Notes: generated by a model from the sequence alone, not told the origin. A stretch of DNA of 64,000 nucleotides from a virus (IMGVR_UViG_3300023184_000037:1-64000); one strand, 5' to 3'; positions 14,750 through 22,883 are shown, numbered from the stretch's first letter. Numbers and translations: made by a program.

Positions 14750-15449
14750 GAATGTCTTTGAACCGAATTGGCTAATGGAGCCACCTCATGATTATGAGCT
14801 AAAATATTACAAACTACTTGCAGCAATCGATAAAATTAAAAAAATGATTTCTGCTAATAGTTTGTATTCTGCTATTTTAGAGGTAGAAAATGAGCTTGAA
14901 AAACTCTACAATATCAAGTACGGAAAAGACGAAATTGAAAGTAAAACAAGAATAATTACCGGTATCGATGTTGATACATTGTCCCTAAAATATGAATACC
15001 CGGAAGAGAATGACGGAACTAGTTCTATCTACGATATTTGTGATATCGCAATTGATAAATTAGAAGACTTATACCGAATTATTAGAGATAAATGGAGATT
15101 GGTAGAATCTCAATGCATTATTACCGAAATCCCAGAGAAAAGACATCTTAATACTAAAGGGTACATTTTTTATATTGACCCTGCTAATCAAAAAATCCAC
15201 GTTTATTTTTATGTGGAGCCTTCATCATTTAAAATAAATTGGAGTGAATTTAATTTAAAAAAAGTCGAAGAGTTAGAAAATTCAGTTAAAGAAATTTCTA
15301 CATTTATCGACAAGGCTAAATTAGAAAGTACTTCTTACCGATTTTTTAGATTCGATACTAAATTTAAGACATCAACCCCACCCTACAATGACTGTATGCT
15401 TCCAATTATGAAAAGCATGTTGTTTAACCGGATCAAGCATGGTATCTAA
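14748..15449 (+). CDS. Hypothetical protein (233 aa)
   Basis: A soluble protein with a helical N-terminal half (YYKLLAAIDKIKKMI, then AILEVENELEKLY) and a beta-rich C-terminal half (YIFYIDPANQKIHVYFYVEP). No known motif, membrane segment or repeat is seen. It stands alone between two leaders that contain inverted repeats. Its function is unknown. Confidence 0.55.
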   Translation: MNVFEPNWLMEPPHDYELKYYKLLAAIDKIKKMISANSLYSAILEVENELEKLYNIKYGKDEIESKTRIITGIDVDTLSLKYEYPEENDGTSSIYDICDIAIDKLEDLYRIIRDKWRLVESQCIITEIPEKRHLNTKGYIFYIDPANQKIHVYFYVEPSSFKINWSEFNLKKVEELENSVKEISTFIDKAKLESTSYRFFRFDTKFKTSTPPYNDCMLPIMKSMLFNRIKHGI

Positions 15450-15487
15450 AATATATAAACTAATCCTATTTTTTTAATATAATTAGT

Positions 15488-17338
15488 ATGAAAATTAGCA
15501 TAATTACCAGAGCGACACGTCTGCATAATTTACAGACTGTTAAAGAATCCGTGTTTAATAATGTTCCAGGCGGTTGCGAAATAATGTGGCACATTGTATT
15601 TGATACTGTCAATCTTAAAGATATCGATGCCGAATTACTATTTAATTTAAAAGATGACTCAACTGCATTTCACTTTGAAAAGGGAGAACCTGGAGGATTA
15701 CTATATCCCCAATGTTCTGAATTAATCTCAAAATTAGGAGAGAGTTGGGTTTACTTTTTAGATGATGATAACATTATGCATAAAGGATTTTATGAATATG
15801 TTTTAAAAACTTCAATATTAAATCCAGACAAAAAAGTCCATGTAGTTTCACAAAATGTTGCAGGAAAAGATTTCACTGGTTTAACTTATAGAAATGCTGC
15901 TCCTGAATTTATAAGGGTAGGAGGAGTAGACTTAGCCCAATTTATTATTAGTACCGAAGTATATAATAAATATGGATATAAATTCTTGCCGGATTATTGC
16001 GCAGATGGAATACTTATTAGTGCAATACATAACGAGCACCCAGAATGGTTTACATTTACCGGAAAAATATTTGCGCACTACAATTACTTACAAAAAAAAT
16101 CTACAGCAAAAGTTCCTAAAGTATTGTATATCGGTACCGACAAGCCTGAATTAAAATCACTTAAAATACTTAACTACGAGGACGATAGTCTTAATGTTAA
16201 ATATTTACAAAATGATTCTAATATTAAATCAATACTTGCCGAATTTCGACCTGATGTTATCATAACAAGAGGAGAATCTTGGCAAAACTTTCCAGAACTT
16301 GCAAGTACTTCACTTCAATTCCGTAGAAAATGGCTAAATATTAAAGAAGATGTTTCAGCAGAAGATGTTGGTCAAACAGCGTATCAATGCGCAATGGAAA
16401 GTTTATTGAACCCTGATGGATTAGAAGATAGTTCAATGATTTCATATTTCACTCCAATATATAATACTGGTGAAAAGCTTTTCAATACCTATCAATCACT
16501 GCTAGATCAGACTTACGACAATTGGGAATGGGTATTAGTAAATGATTCTACCGATGGCGGCAAAACATTAAAAATTGCAGAATCTATTGCGGCAAAAGAC
16601 CCTAGAGTACGTCTATACGATTTTAGAGAAAAAAGCGGTGGAAACATCGGTGAAGTTAAATGGAGATGTTGCACAATGGCAAAAGGATTTATTCTTGCTG
16701 AATTAGACCATGACGATTTATTGGTTCCATGGTGTACTGAAGACCTTTACAAAGCGGCTAAAAAACACCCAGAAGCCGGATTCTTTTTTAATGACACTGT
16801 TGAAGTTGACGAAAACTGGAATTCATTAACCTATGGAGAAGGATTTGCGCTAGGATACGGTAAATACCGAAAAGAAGAGTATGCTGGAAAAACAATGGAC
16901 GTTGCAACTCAACATAATATTAATCCTAAAACAATTAGACATATTGTTGGTGTACCGAATCACGTAAGAGCATGGAGACGTTGTACTTATTTTGAAATTG
17001 GAGGACATAATAGAAATCTTGTAATAGCCGACGATTATGAATTGGTTGTAAGAACTTTTTTGAAAACGATAACCTGTAAAATACCAAAACTGGGATATAT
17101 TCAATTCCTATACAACAATGCAATTGGACAGAATACCCACGATATGGCAAGAGCAGATATTCAAAGAAGGGTAAGAACAATAGGTTACTACTACAACGAA
17201 CAAATTAAAAAACGTTTTGAAGAGTTAGGATTAAAAGATTGGGCTTATGATGAAAATCCATGGGCACCTTTAAATACGGCCTCTAGATATGGAGAAGAGG
17301 AAATGGCAGCAAACATAATATATAACGAAAATGAATAA
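15488..17338 (+). CDS. Two-domain glycosyltransferase (GT-A type)
   Basis: 616 residues. The N-terminal part has ISIITRATRL at the start and WVYFLDDDNIMHKGF with an acidic DDD cluster, like a GT-A nucleotide-sugar site. The C-terminal part (from about residue 318) is a clear family-2 transferase: SYFTPIYNTGEKLFNTYQSL, WEWVLVNDSTDGG and the DxD motif ELDHDDLL. The sugar and acceptor are unknown. Possible targets are modified DNA bases (given the possible dCMP hydroxymethylase nearby), virion proteins or the host surface. The next gene overlaps its 3' end by 8 bases. Membership of GT2 is secure for the second half and moderate for the first. Confidence 0.8.
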   Translation: MKISIITRATRLHNLQTVKESVFNNVPGGCEIMWHIVFDTVNLKDIDAELLFNLKDDSTAFHFEKGEPGGLLYPQCSELISKLGESWVYFLDDDNIMHKGFYEYVLKTSILNPDKKVHVVSQNVAGKDFTGLTYRNAAPEFIRVGGVDLAQFIISTEVYNKYGYKFLPDYCADGILISAIHNEHPEWFTFTGKIFAHYNYLQKKSTAKVPKVLYIGTDKPELKSLKILNYEDDSLNVKYLQNDSNIKSILAEFRPDVIITRGESWQNFPELASTSLQFRRKWLNIKEDVSAEDVGQTAYQCAMESLLNPDGLEDSSMISYFTPIYNTGEKLFNTYQSLLDQTYDNWEWVLVNDSTDGGKTLKIAESIAAKDPRVRLYDFREKSGGNIGEVKWRCCTMAKGFILAELDHDDLLVPWCTEDLYKAAKKHPEAGFFFNDTVEVDENWNSLTYGEGFALGYGKYRKEEYAGKTMDVATQHNINPKTIRHIVGVPNHVRAWRRCTYFEIGGHNRNLVIADDYELVVRTFLKTITCKIPKLGYIQFLYNNAIGQNTHDMARADIQRRVRTIGYYYNEQIKKRFEELGLKDWAYDENPWAPLNTASRYGEEEMAANIIYNENE

Positions 17339-17549
17339 CACTTACGTAAAAATCTGGGTACATAATAGAGAATCTGATTTAATGATGGATTTTTTATTAG
17401 AAAGAGTCGATACCCCACCAAACTACATTATTGACCATCATGAAGTGCCAAAATCTATCACCGGTGGATGGATTGAAATGAGTATCTCTTATGATAGGTA
17501 TCTTATGCTTCGACAATCGCATGACCATGTGGACACTACTCACATGTAA
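17331..17549 (+). CDS. Hypothetical protein (72 aa)
   Basis: It overlaps the end of the glycosyltransferase gene. A beta-alpha-beta type protein, MNNTYVKIWVHNRESDLM, with a histidine-rich tail (SHDHVDTTH). No family is recognised. The coupling suggests co-expression with the transferase. Confidence 0.45.
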   Translation: MNNTYVKIWVHNRESDLMMDFLLERVDTPPNYIIDHHEVPKSITGGWIEMSISYDRYLMLRQSHDHVDTTHM

Positions 17550-17580
17550 ACTTTTTTATTTTTTTGTGTATAATTAGTAT

Positions 17581-17829
17581 ATGGCAAAAAGTATAAAAGA
17601 ACCTAAAATATATGTAGTTAAACCGAAAGTCGGTGAGAATTACTATTTTAAATTTGCAGGGAGTATCATGTATGGCGAATTAGTTTCCTTAAATGAAGCG
17701 TTAACTAAATTGCATGGAATTCCACATTATTGGATGAATGAAAAATCCGACAAGAGTGCAAAAAAATGCATATATCCGATATCAATTTATAAGATTTTTA
17801 AAGATTTAAACGACTCAAAGAATGTATAA
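17581..17829 (+). CDS. Hypothetical protein (82 aa)
   Basis: A small basic protein with a beta-rich start (KIYVVKPKVGENYYFKFAG). It overlaps the exonuclease gene by 8 bases, so the two are probably co-translated. The leader TATAATTAGTATATG is close to the one before the glycosyltransferase (TATAATTAGTATG), suggesting shared control. Confidence 0.5.
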   Translation: MAKSIKEPKIYVVKPKVGENYYFKFAGSIMYGELVSLNEALTKLHGIPHYWMNEKSDKSAKKCIYPISIYKIFKDLNDSKNV

Positions 17830-18553
17830 CACTACCGAATTAAAGTCAATGTTATTTATTGACATTGAAACAACTTCAGAATATTCAACGTATGAAGAGT
17901 TTTGTGATAAAAGACCGGGAGCAGTAAAGCACTGGTCAAAAAAGGCAGAACAACACAGAAATACCGAATCACATTTAGAAAAACTTACCGATGCCGAAAT
18001 GTATACTCACATGGCAGCTCTTAGTCCAGAATTTAGCAAGGTTATTGTAATTTCTCTTGGGCAAATTAAATTCCAAGATAACTTTACAACATCAAAAATT
18101 CGTTCATTCTATACCGGAACCGAGAGAGAAATTCTTACAGAGTTTATGGGTACTGCTCAAGCTGTTTTTAATCAAAGCCCTGGCATCCAATTTGCTGGAC
18201 ATAATATTAAGAACTTTGATTTCCCATACTTGATAAAAAGAGCTATTGTAAATGGGGTTTCGATACCTCATCAATTCCATTTACAAAAGAAAAAACCATG
18301 GGAAAACTGTCTTGTAGATACCTATGAAATTTGGAAATTTGCAGGTTGGAATAGTGCATCTCTAGACTTGATTTGCGATACTCTTAATATCCCATCTCCT
18401 AAAACTATAATGGAGGCGAGCAGTACTACTGAAGAGTATTGGAATGGTAATATTGAGAAGATAAAAACATATTGTGAAGGAGACGTTAAAGCAACTATGA
18501 ACGTAATGCTTAAAATAAGTGGAATGGATATGGTTGATGAAGTACCATTTTAA
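17822..18553 (+). CDS. DEDDy 3'-5' exonuclease (PolB-exo2-like)
   Basis: 243 residues of the RNase H-like exonuclease fold. Motif I FIDIETT (D14, E16), motif II GHNIKNFDFPYL (D133) and motif III YCEGD (Y217, D221) give the DEDDy set. The sequence resembles the predicted PolB-like 3'-5' exonuclease family (DNA_pol_B_exo2) rather than a full polymerase; no polymerase domain follows. It likely proofreads or trims DNA or RNA. All metal ligands appear to be present. Confidence 0.85.
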   Translation: MYNTTELKSMLFIDIETTSEYSTYEEFCDKRPGAVKHWSKKAEQHRNTESHLEKLTDAEMYTHMAALSPEFSKVIVISLGQIKFQDNFTTSKIRSFYTGTEREILTEFMGTAQAVFNQSPGIQFAGHNIKNFDFPYLIKRAIVNGVSIPHQFHLQKKKPWENCLVDTYEIWKFAGWNSASLDLICDTLNIPSPKTIMEASSTTEEYWNGNIEKIKTYCEGDVKATMNVMLKISGMDMVDEVPF

Positions 18554-18564
18554 ATTTAAAGTAT

Positions 18565-18684
18565 ATGATATCAGGTACAAGTTACACAGAAAATGAATTA
18601 GGAGACCCTCCTAAAAAAGAGGTTAAAAACTCATTTTTTGAACTATTAGAAAAATTGTTTAAAAAATTGTTAATAACTTTTTAG
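18565..18684 (+). CDS. Putative small protein (39 aa)
   Basis: ATG at 18565 and TAG at 18682-18684. The peptide MISGTSYTENELGDPPKK is followed by a short amphipathic helix FFELLEKLFKKLL. It overlaps the upstream element of the next promoter. It could be a genuine micropeptide, but it is so short that chance is possible. Confidence 0.35.
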   Translation: MISGTSYTENELGDPPKKEVKNSFFELLEKLFKKLLITF

Positions 18685-18738
18685 CAAAAAGTTTTACCGT
18701 GTCAGGAATTTATATTATATTTACATATCAAATTAAAA
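18667..18738 (+). promoter_or_regulatory. Bipartite Bacteroidota-type promoter
   Basis: Upstream element TTGTTAATAACTTTTT (18667-18682), -33 GTTTTACCG (18691-18699), 16-base spacer, -7 TATATTTAC (18716-18724), then ATATCAAATTAAAAC. It drives the YEKC protein B gene. Confidence 0.75.
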
Positions 18739-18748
18739 CCTTATAATC

Positions 18749-19039
18749 ATGGACGAAAACTTTGACCTTTTTGAAGACCAAGAAAACGAAATCGACACTA
18801 TTAAAAAAGAAGCCGAAATGAATAACATAATGTATGATTTGAAAATCAAACTTGCAAATGAGAATTATGATTCGATAATTTCTAAAGGAGTTGATTTTAA
18901 ATTAATGGAAAAACAAAACATCGAGATTGAACCTGTTGTTAAAATTCTCGGAGATATGTTAGAGCTTTTTGAAGAGCTTGAAGAGTACGAAAAGTGCGCA
19001 AAAATAAATAAAATACTTAAGAAAGCGCCGGTCCTATAA
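18749..19039 (+). CDS. Small YEKC-motif protein B (96 aa)
   Basis: A very acidic N-terminus (MDENFDLFEDQENEID) is followed by helices. The C-terminus is LELFEELEEYEKCAKINKIL, the same motif as in the proteins at 13188, 20119 and 20467. It is a one-gene unit with its own strong promoter and its own terminator, and the stop codon lies in the terminator loop. This makes it one of the few genes here with a complete private transcription unit, implying high and timed expression. Confidence 0.6.
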   Translation: MDENFDLFEDQENEIDTIKKEAEMNNIMYDLKIKLANENYDSIISKGVDFKLMEKQNIEIEPVVKILGDMLELFEELEEYEKCAKINKILKKAPVL

Positions 19040-19050
19040 GACCGGTTTTT
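19028..19050 (+). terminator. Rho-independent terminator overlapping a stop codon
   Basis: Stem CCGGTC (19028-19033) / GACCGG (19040-19045) is followed by five T. The loop CTATAA contains the TAA stop of the preceding gene. Confidence 0.85.
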
Positions 19051-19085
19051 CTTTAATATATAACATACTAATAAAGTATATCAAT

Positions 19086-19298
19086 ATGGACGAGGAAATA
19101 TTAAAGAAGATTGCGGACAGTCTAGAAAGAATCGCAATTTGCATGGAAAATAAACAATTAAGAGAAATTGCAACCTATAGAAAAGGTCAGGCTGCCCTAG
19201 TTGCTGAGAAAAAAGCAGATAATAAAAAGCAGGCAAAATCTCAACCAATTATTCCTATAGTGAAACAAACAGTTAGAGTTAGAAATTCCGGTAAATAA
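19086..19298 (+). CDS. Hypothetical protein (70 aa)
   Basis: A short amphipathic N-terminal helix (EEILKKIADSLERIAICMENK) is followed by a lysine-rich, probably disordered tail that ends in RVRNSGK. Such a tail could touch nucleic acid. It lies 7 bases before the dnaJ-like gene. A small hairpin ATACT / AGTAT precedes it (19065-19079). Confidence 0.5.
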   Translation: MDEEILKKIADSLERIAICMENKQLREIATYRKGQAALVAEKKADNKKQAKSQPIIPIVKQTVRVRNSGK

Positions 19299-19304
19299 AC
19301 TCTA

Positions 19305-20126
19305 ATGAATTACTACGAAACTCTTAACGTTTCAAAAGATGCTACTCCAGAAGAAATCAAAAAATCTTATAGGAAGCTTGTAAAAGAGCATCATCCCGAC
19401 AAAACAGGGGGAGACGATTCAAAATTTAAACAAATATCCGAAGCATACGAAACTCTTTCTGACCCTGTCAAAAAAGAGCAATATGATAATAAGTCTAGAG
19501 GATATTCTCCATTTGGTGGCGGATTTCAAGACACCTCAAATCCTTTTGCACATGCTTTTCGAGGATTTGGTGGAGATTTTGCTGACATGTTTAATCAATC
19601 ATTTGGTGGAGAGGCAAGAGGACACGATGTTAGAATTTCGATGAATATTACCCTTGAAGAATCTTACGAAGGTGTCAGAAAATATATCGATGTCGGGACT
19701 GGTGGATTTAATATCAATATACCTCGAGGAATTTATAGTGGAACAAAACTTAAAGTTCCAGGTCGAGGAGCCCCACATCCTGTAAATTCATCTGCACCTC
19801 CTGGTGATATTATTCTGACTATCAATGTTTTACCAGACCCTGAACTTATTGTTAATGGTAGTGACATCTATGTTGAATTAACCCTAAGCTGGATTGACCT
19901 CTTACTTGGTGGAGAATTTGAAGTCCATACCAAACTAAATTCCCTAAAAATTAAAGTTCCTCAAGGTTCTCATGATTCAAAACTCTTGCGTGTTGTTGGA
20001 CAGGGAATGCCAATATATAACGCAGAAGGATTCGGAAATCTTATGGTAAAACTTAGAACACTTCCCGTAAATTTATCCGAATCTGAAATAGAATTACTCA
20101 AAAAAATAAAAAATCAAAATGAGTAG
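19305..20126 (+). CDS. DnaJ/CbpA-like co-chaperone
   Basis: 273 residues. The J-domain has YYETLNVSKDATPEEIKKSYRKL and the HPD motif (H30-D32). A Gly/Phe-rich linker (GGFQDTSNPFAHAFRGFGG) follows, then two C-terminal beta domains (NINIPRGIYSGTKLKVPGRG and LKIKVPQGSHDSKLLRVVGQG). There is no cysteine zinc-finger repeat, so it is of the CbpA (type II) class. It should stimulate a host Hsp70 ATPase. It is coupled to the next gene by an 8-base overlap and lies near ClpC and ClpP homologues, so it may help present substrates. Confidence 0.92.
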   Translation: MNYYETLNVSKDATPEEIKKSYRKLVKEHHPDKTGGDDSKFKQISEAYETLSDPVKKEQYDNKSRGYSPFGGGFQDTSNPFAHAFRGFGGDFADMFNQSFGGEARGHDVRISMNITLEESYEGVRKYIDVGTGGFNINIPRGIYSGTKLKVPGRGAPHPVNSSAPPGDIILTINVLPDPELIVNGSDIYVELTLSWIDLLLGGEFEVHTKLNSLKIKVPQGSHDSKLLRVVGQGMPIYNAEGFGNLMVKLRTLPVNLSESEIELLKKIKNQNE

Positions 20127-20373
20127 CATTGAAGAAAGTCCGGAAGAATCTAGAAAATTTATAAAAAAACTACACGAAGCCTCCAAAGAAGACATGATGG
20201 ATGCGATGTACTCCTCTATTATTAATGGCAGAATGGGTGCCTTAAAGTATGATGGAAGTATTAAAGAGAAAATAGAAGGTGTCCAGACGGTTCTTAATTT
20301 TTTTAAAGAGAAAGAAGATTATGAAAAATGCAAAGAACTTAAGAAAATTATCGACGACCTGTCGGTAATATAA
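20119..20373 (+). CDS. Small YEKC-motif protein C (84 aa)
   Basis: It starts inside the end of the dnaJ-like gene. It is helical; its C-terminus VLNFFKEKEDYEKCKELK carries the shared YEKC motif. The linkage to dnaJ supports a chaperone- or protease-related role, but no direct evidence of function is available. Confidence 0.55.
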   Translation: MSSIEESPEESRKFIKKLHEASKEDMMDAMYSSIINGRMGALKYDGSIKEKIEGVQTVLNFFKEKEDYEKCKELKKIIDDLSVI

Positions 20374-20384
20374 TATAGTAACCT

Positions 20385-20420
20385 TTTTAACCCGGATACC
20401 TTTAATCCTACCGGTTAAAA
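20385..20420 (+). repeat. Inverted repeat between two YEKC genes
   Basis: TTTTAACC-c-GG (20385-20395) pairs with CCGGTTAAAA (20411-20420): ten pairs with one bulged C. There is no proper T tract after it. It could be a weak terminator or an mRNA processing or leader hairpin. Confidence 0.45.
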
Positions 20421-20466
20421 TATATATTATATGCGACTTATGTTGCTTTAAAAACATTGCAATGAG

Positions 20467-20724
20467 ATGGGAGATATTACAGGGGAGGAAAGAGATTCTC
20501 TGATGAGGTCCAGCTACTACATACTTACTAGAAATTTCACAAAAACCATCAATAGATTTGTTGTTTATAATGATGGTAGCCACACAATAGACATTCCGCA
20601 CGGAATCGGACAGCGAAGTAAATTCGTAGATGTCCTAATAGAATATTTTGTTGAGTTAGAGGAATATGAAAAATGTGAATCGCTCAAAAAATTAAAAGAA
20701 CTAGTCATGATGACTGGTGATTAA
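20467..20724 (+). CDS. Small YEKC-motif protein D (85 aa)
   Basis: The C-terminus VLIEYFVELEEYEKCESLKKL carries the motif found in the three relatives. The N-terminal part is unrelated in sequence (MGDITGEERDSLMRSSYY). It ends 16 bases before the PhoH start, and a palindrome covers that start. Confidence 0.5.
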   Translation: MGDITGEERDSLMRSSYYILTRNFTKTINRFVVYNDGSHTIDIPHGIGQRSKFVDVLIEYFVELEEYEKCESLKKLKELVMMTGD

Positions 20725-20728
20725 ATAA

Positions 20729-20742
20729 ATACAAATTTGTAT
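20729..20742 (+). repeat. 14-bp palindrome at the PhoH start
   Basis: ATACAAATTTGTAT is a perfect palindrome whose last two bases are the first two of the ATG at 20741. It may be an operator or a start-codon-masking hairpin. Confidence 0.55.
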
Positions 20743-21505
20743 GCAAAAAAGAACGGTGGAAAGTAAATCAAGATCGACTAAGGCAAAGCCAAAAACTACG
20801 TCTACAGCCGCTAAAAATCCAGTTGGACGTCCTAAAAAAACAGTAGTTAAAGAATTAGATTTAGTCGGAGTTCAATTAAAACCAGGACAATATGATTATT
20901 TTGAAAAAATCAAAAAGAATGAAATAACATTCTGTTCCGGTCCAGCAGGTACTTCAAAAACATTTACTGCATGTTACACTTCACTATGGTTATTAGCGAC
21001 TCAGGCAGTTTCAAAAATTATATTATGTAAACCAATTCAAGAATCCGGAGAGAAACTTGGATTCCTACCTGGAGATATTGCAGACAAGGTCGACCCGTAC
21101 ATGCAATCATATATTTCAAACTTTAAAAAAATAGTAGGTGATGAATTAACAGAAGGACTAATCGCTTCAGGAGCTATCGAATTTAAACCACTAGCGTTTA
21201 TGAGAGGTGATACGTTTGACGATTCGTTCATGATTCTAGATGAAGCCCAAAATGCTTCGTTTAAACAATTAATGTTATTTACGACCCGTATGGGTAAAAA
21301 TTCTAAAGTTCTGGTAACTGGAGACGTTAGTCAATATGATATACCAAAAGCCAGCGCTGGTCTTCCAGGATTCATGCAATTAATGAAGGGAATTAAAGGA
21401 ACTGGAGAACATGTTTTTGAAAATAAAGATATTGTAAGAGCTAAAATACTTCAAGATGTTGTAGACAGATATGACAAATGGAGAGTTGAAAATCCTGAAA
21501 AATAA
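20741..21505 (+). CDS. phoH: PhoH-like P-loop ATPase
   Basis: 254 residues. Walker A GPAGTSKT (67-74), the KPIQESGEKLGFLPG segment and Walker B MILDEAQN (164-171), followed by TGDVSQ, are diagnostic of PhoH. The first 35 residues are lysine-rich and contain NPVGRPKK, an AT-hook-like GRP core that would bind A/T-rich DNA. PhoH proteins are common in phages; RNA helicase or ribonuclease-associated roles are proposed. It is followed closely by RNase HII, which fits a nucleic-acid processing set. Confidence 0.9.
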   Translation: MQKRTVESKSRSTKAKPKTTSTAAKNPVGRPKKTVVKELDLVGVQLKPGQYDYFEKIKKNEITFCSGPAGTSKTFTACYTSLWLLATQAVSKIILCKPIQESGEKLGFLPGDIADKVDPYMQSYISNFKKIVGDELTEGLIASGAIEFKPLAFMRGDTFDDSFMILDEAQNASFKQLMLFTTRMGKNSKVLVTGDVSQYDIPKASAGLPGFMQLMKGIKGTGEHVFENKDIVRAKILQDVVDRYDKWRVENPEK

Positions 21506-21519
21506 GAAACTATCTGGAA

Positions 21520-21555
21520 TCCATCTATATAATACTTATAAAATATATAGATGGA
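21520..21555 (+). repeat. 12-bp inverted repeat enclosing the RNase HII start codon
   Basis: TCCATCTATATA (21520-21531) is perfectly complementary to TATATAGATGGA (21544-21555) across a 12-base loop. The right arm contains the ATG at 21551-21553. In RNA this would bury the start codon in a stem. Confidence 0.7.
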
Positions 21556-22183
21556 AACCAGACAAATACTACTTAAGCACTCCTACTCAGGAGACGAATC
21601 AATTATAGAAATTGGTGTTGATGAGGCTGGCCGAGGTTCACTAAGTGGACCTGTTACGGTTGCCGCATGTATAATGCCATTTGGATTTGAAAATCCTCTA
21701 ATCAAAGATTCAAAACTATTAAACGAACAACAGAGAAAAGATGCTCGTCGAATCATTGAGGAAAACGCAATTGCGTATCACATTGAACATATCTCTCCTG
21801 AAGATATTGAAGCAACTAATATCCTAAAAGCAACCTTAATTGGAATGCAAAGATGTTTAGAAGGGGTACAAAAGACAAATCAATTTAACTTTATTTTAGT
21901 CGATGGCGATCAATTCCATGGATTCGAGGGAATTCCATTTGAAACTGTGGTCGGAGGAGACAACAAATACATATCAATCGCGGCGGCCAGTATTCTAGCC
22001 AAAACCGAACGGGATTCTATAATGAAAGATTTGGATATTGAGATCCCTGGATATGGATGGAATTCAAATAAAGGATATGGGACTAAACAACATATTGATG
22101 CAATTAAATCTTTAGGTCCTAGTAAACAACACCGTATGAGTTTCATTTCTCATCTACTAACCGAAACGGGTTCTTTATTTTGA
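21551..22183 (+). CDS. rnhB: Ribonuclease HII
   Basis: 210 residues. VDEAGRGSLSGP carries the first acidic pair (D24, E25), ILVDGDQFHGF the third (D118), and AKTERDSIM the fourth (D155); together they bind the two metals. The GRGS-like motif is the RNase HII ribonucleotide-recognition signature. It cuts the RNA strand in RNA/DNA hybrids and removes single ribonucleotides or primers. It is normal in length for a short RNase HII. The start codon lies in a perfect inverted repeat, so translation may be controlled by structure. Confidence 0.92.
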   Translation: METRQILLKHSYSGDESIIEIGVDEAGRGSLSGPVTVAACIMPFGFENPLIKDSKLLNEQQRKDARRIIEENAIAYHIEHISPEDIEATNILKATLIGMQRCLEGVQKTNQFNFILVDGDQFHGFEGIPFETVVGGDNKYISIAAASILAKTERDSIMKDLDIEIPGYGWNSNKGYGTKQHIDAIKSLGPSKQHRMSFISHLLTETGSLF

Positions 22184-22524
22184 GGTCGTTAATATATGGA
22201 ATCTTATTGTTCCTATTTGGACAATCATTTATATGGTTCCAAACAAATGGTCAGTTTATGTGGCCATGGTTTAAAAGGAATCCACTTCTAGTTGCAATAA
22301 TTGGAGGTTCTACAATATCATACATTTTTATAGAGGCGACCAGAATGATTGCAGAATATTATGATGGGCAATTATGGCCCGGAAGATTTATTGGATTCAC
22401 AATGGGTATGGTTTCTTTCTCTCTCTTAACCTATTTGATAATGGGAGAATCCTTAAATACCAAAACAATAATTTGTTTAGTGCTTTCATTTGTTATAATT
22501 TGCGTTCAGATATTTTGGAAATAA
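22180..22524 (+). CDS. Small integral membrane protein (114 aa)
   Basis: The frame opens with TTG at 22180, overlapping the TGA of RNase HII; the nearby ATG (22196) is out of frame. Four hydrophobic segments are visible (about 4-20, 37-52, 70-88, 95-112), with a conserved-looking loop YYDGQLWPGRFIGF. The pattern resembles short DMT-type transporter-like proteins in marine phages (from memory). It ends immediately before a terminator-promoter pair. Confidence 0.6.
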   Translation: MRSLIYGILLFLFGQSFIWFQTNGQFMWPWFKRNPLLVAIIGGSTISYIFIEATRMIAEYYDGQLWPGRFIGFTMGMVSFSLLTYLIMGESLNTKTIICLVLSFVIICVQIFWK

Positions 22525-22609
22525 CTTTAACAAAACTTTAACAAAACTTTAACACTCCAGAATTTCGGTTCTGGAGTTTTTTGATTATATTTACATATCT
22601 AATTAAAAC
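22522..22609 (+). promoter_or_regulatory. Bipartite promoter with triple upstream repeat
   Basis: Three tandem copies of an 11-base unit (ACTTTAACAAA) span 22523-22553. -33 TTTCGG lies at 22563-22568, in the loop of a terminator hairpin, 17 bases from the -7 box TATATTTAC (22586-22594). Then follows ATATCTAATTAAAAC. It drives the gene at 22621. Confidence 0.75.
22555..22582 (+). terminator. Rho-independent terminator embedded in a promoter
   Basis: The 8-bp stem CTCCAGAA / TTCTGGAG with loop TTTCGG is followed by six T. The T tract ends four bases before the -7 box of the next promoter. Confidence 0.85.
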
Positions 22610-22620
22610 AAAGAAATATT

Positions 22621-22881
22621 ATGAGTTACACAAATTTTGACAGACACGAATTTATGACCGCAGAAACTAGAACTGAAATCATGGAAATCATTAGAGAACT
22701 TAGAGATAATGACCACTCTAGAAACTTAGAAAACATGATGTACGGTTTATATGATGGATATTTGTATGATAACATTCAAATTGAAGCCCTTCAATTACCT
22801 ACCGAATTAGCATCAAAAGTTATGCGAATCTTCGATATCTGTAACCGTTACCCTAAATACGAACCTCAAACAAATTATTAA
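22621..22881 (+). CDS. Hypothetical protein (86 aa)
   Basis: A helical acidic protein (TRTEIMEIIRELRDN, then MMYGLYDGYLYDN). It is first after a strong promoter, with two-gene spacing of only two bases to the next gene. No family is recognised. Confidence 0.55.
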   Translation: MSYTNFDRHEFMTAETRTEIMEIIRELRDNDHSRNLENMMYGLYDGYLYDNIQIEALQLPTELASKVMRIFDICNRYPKYEPQTNY

Positions 22882-22883
22882 TC

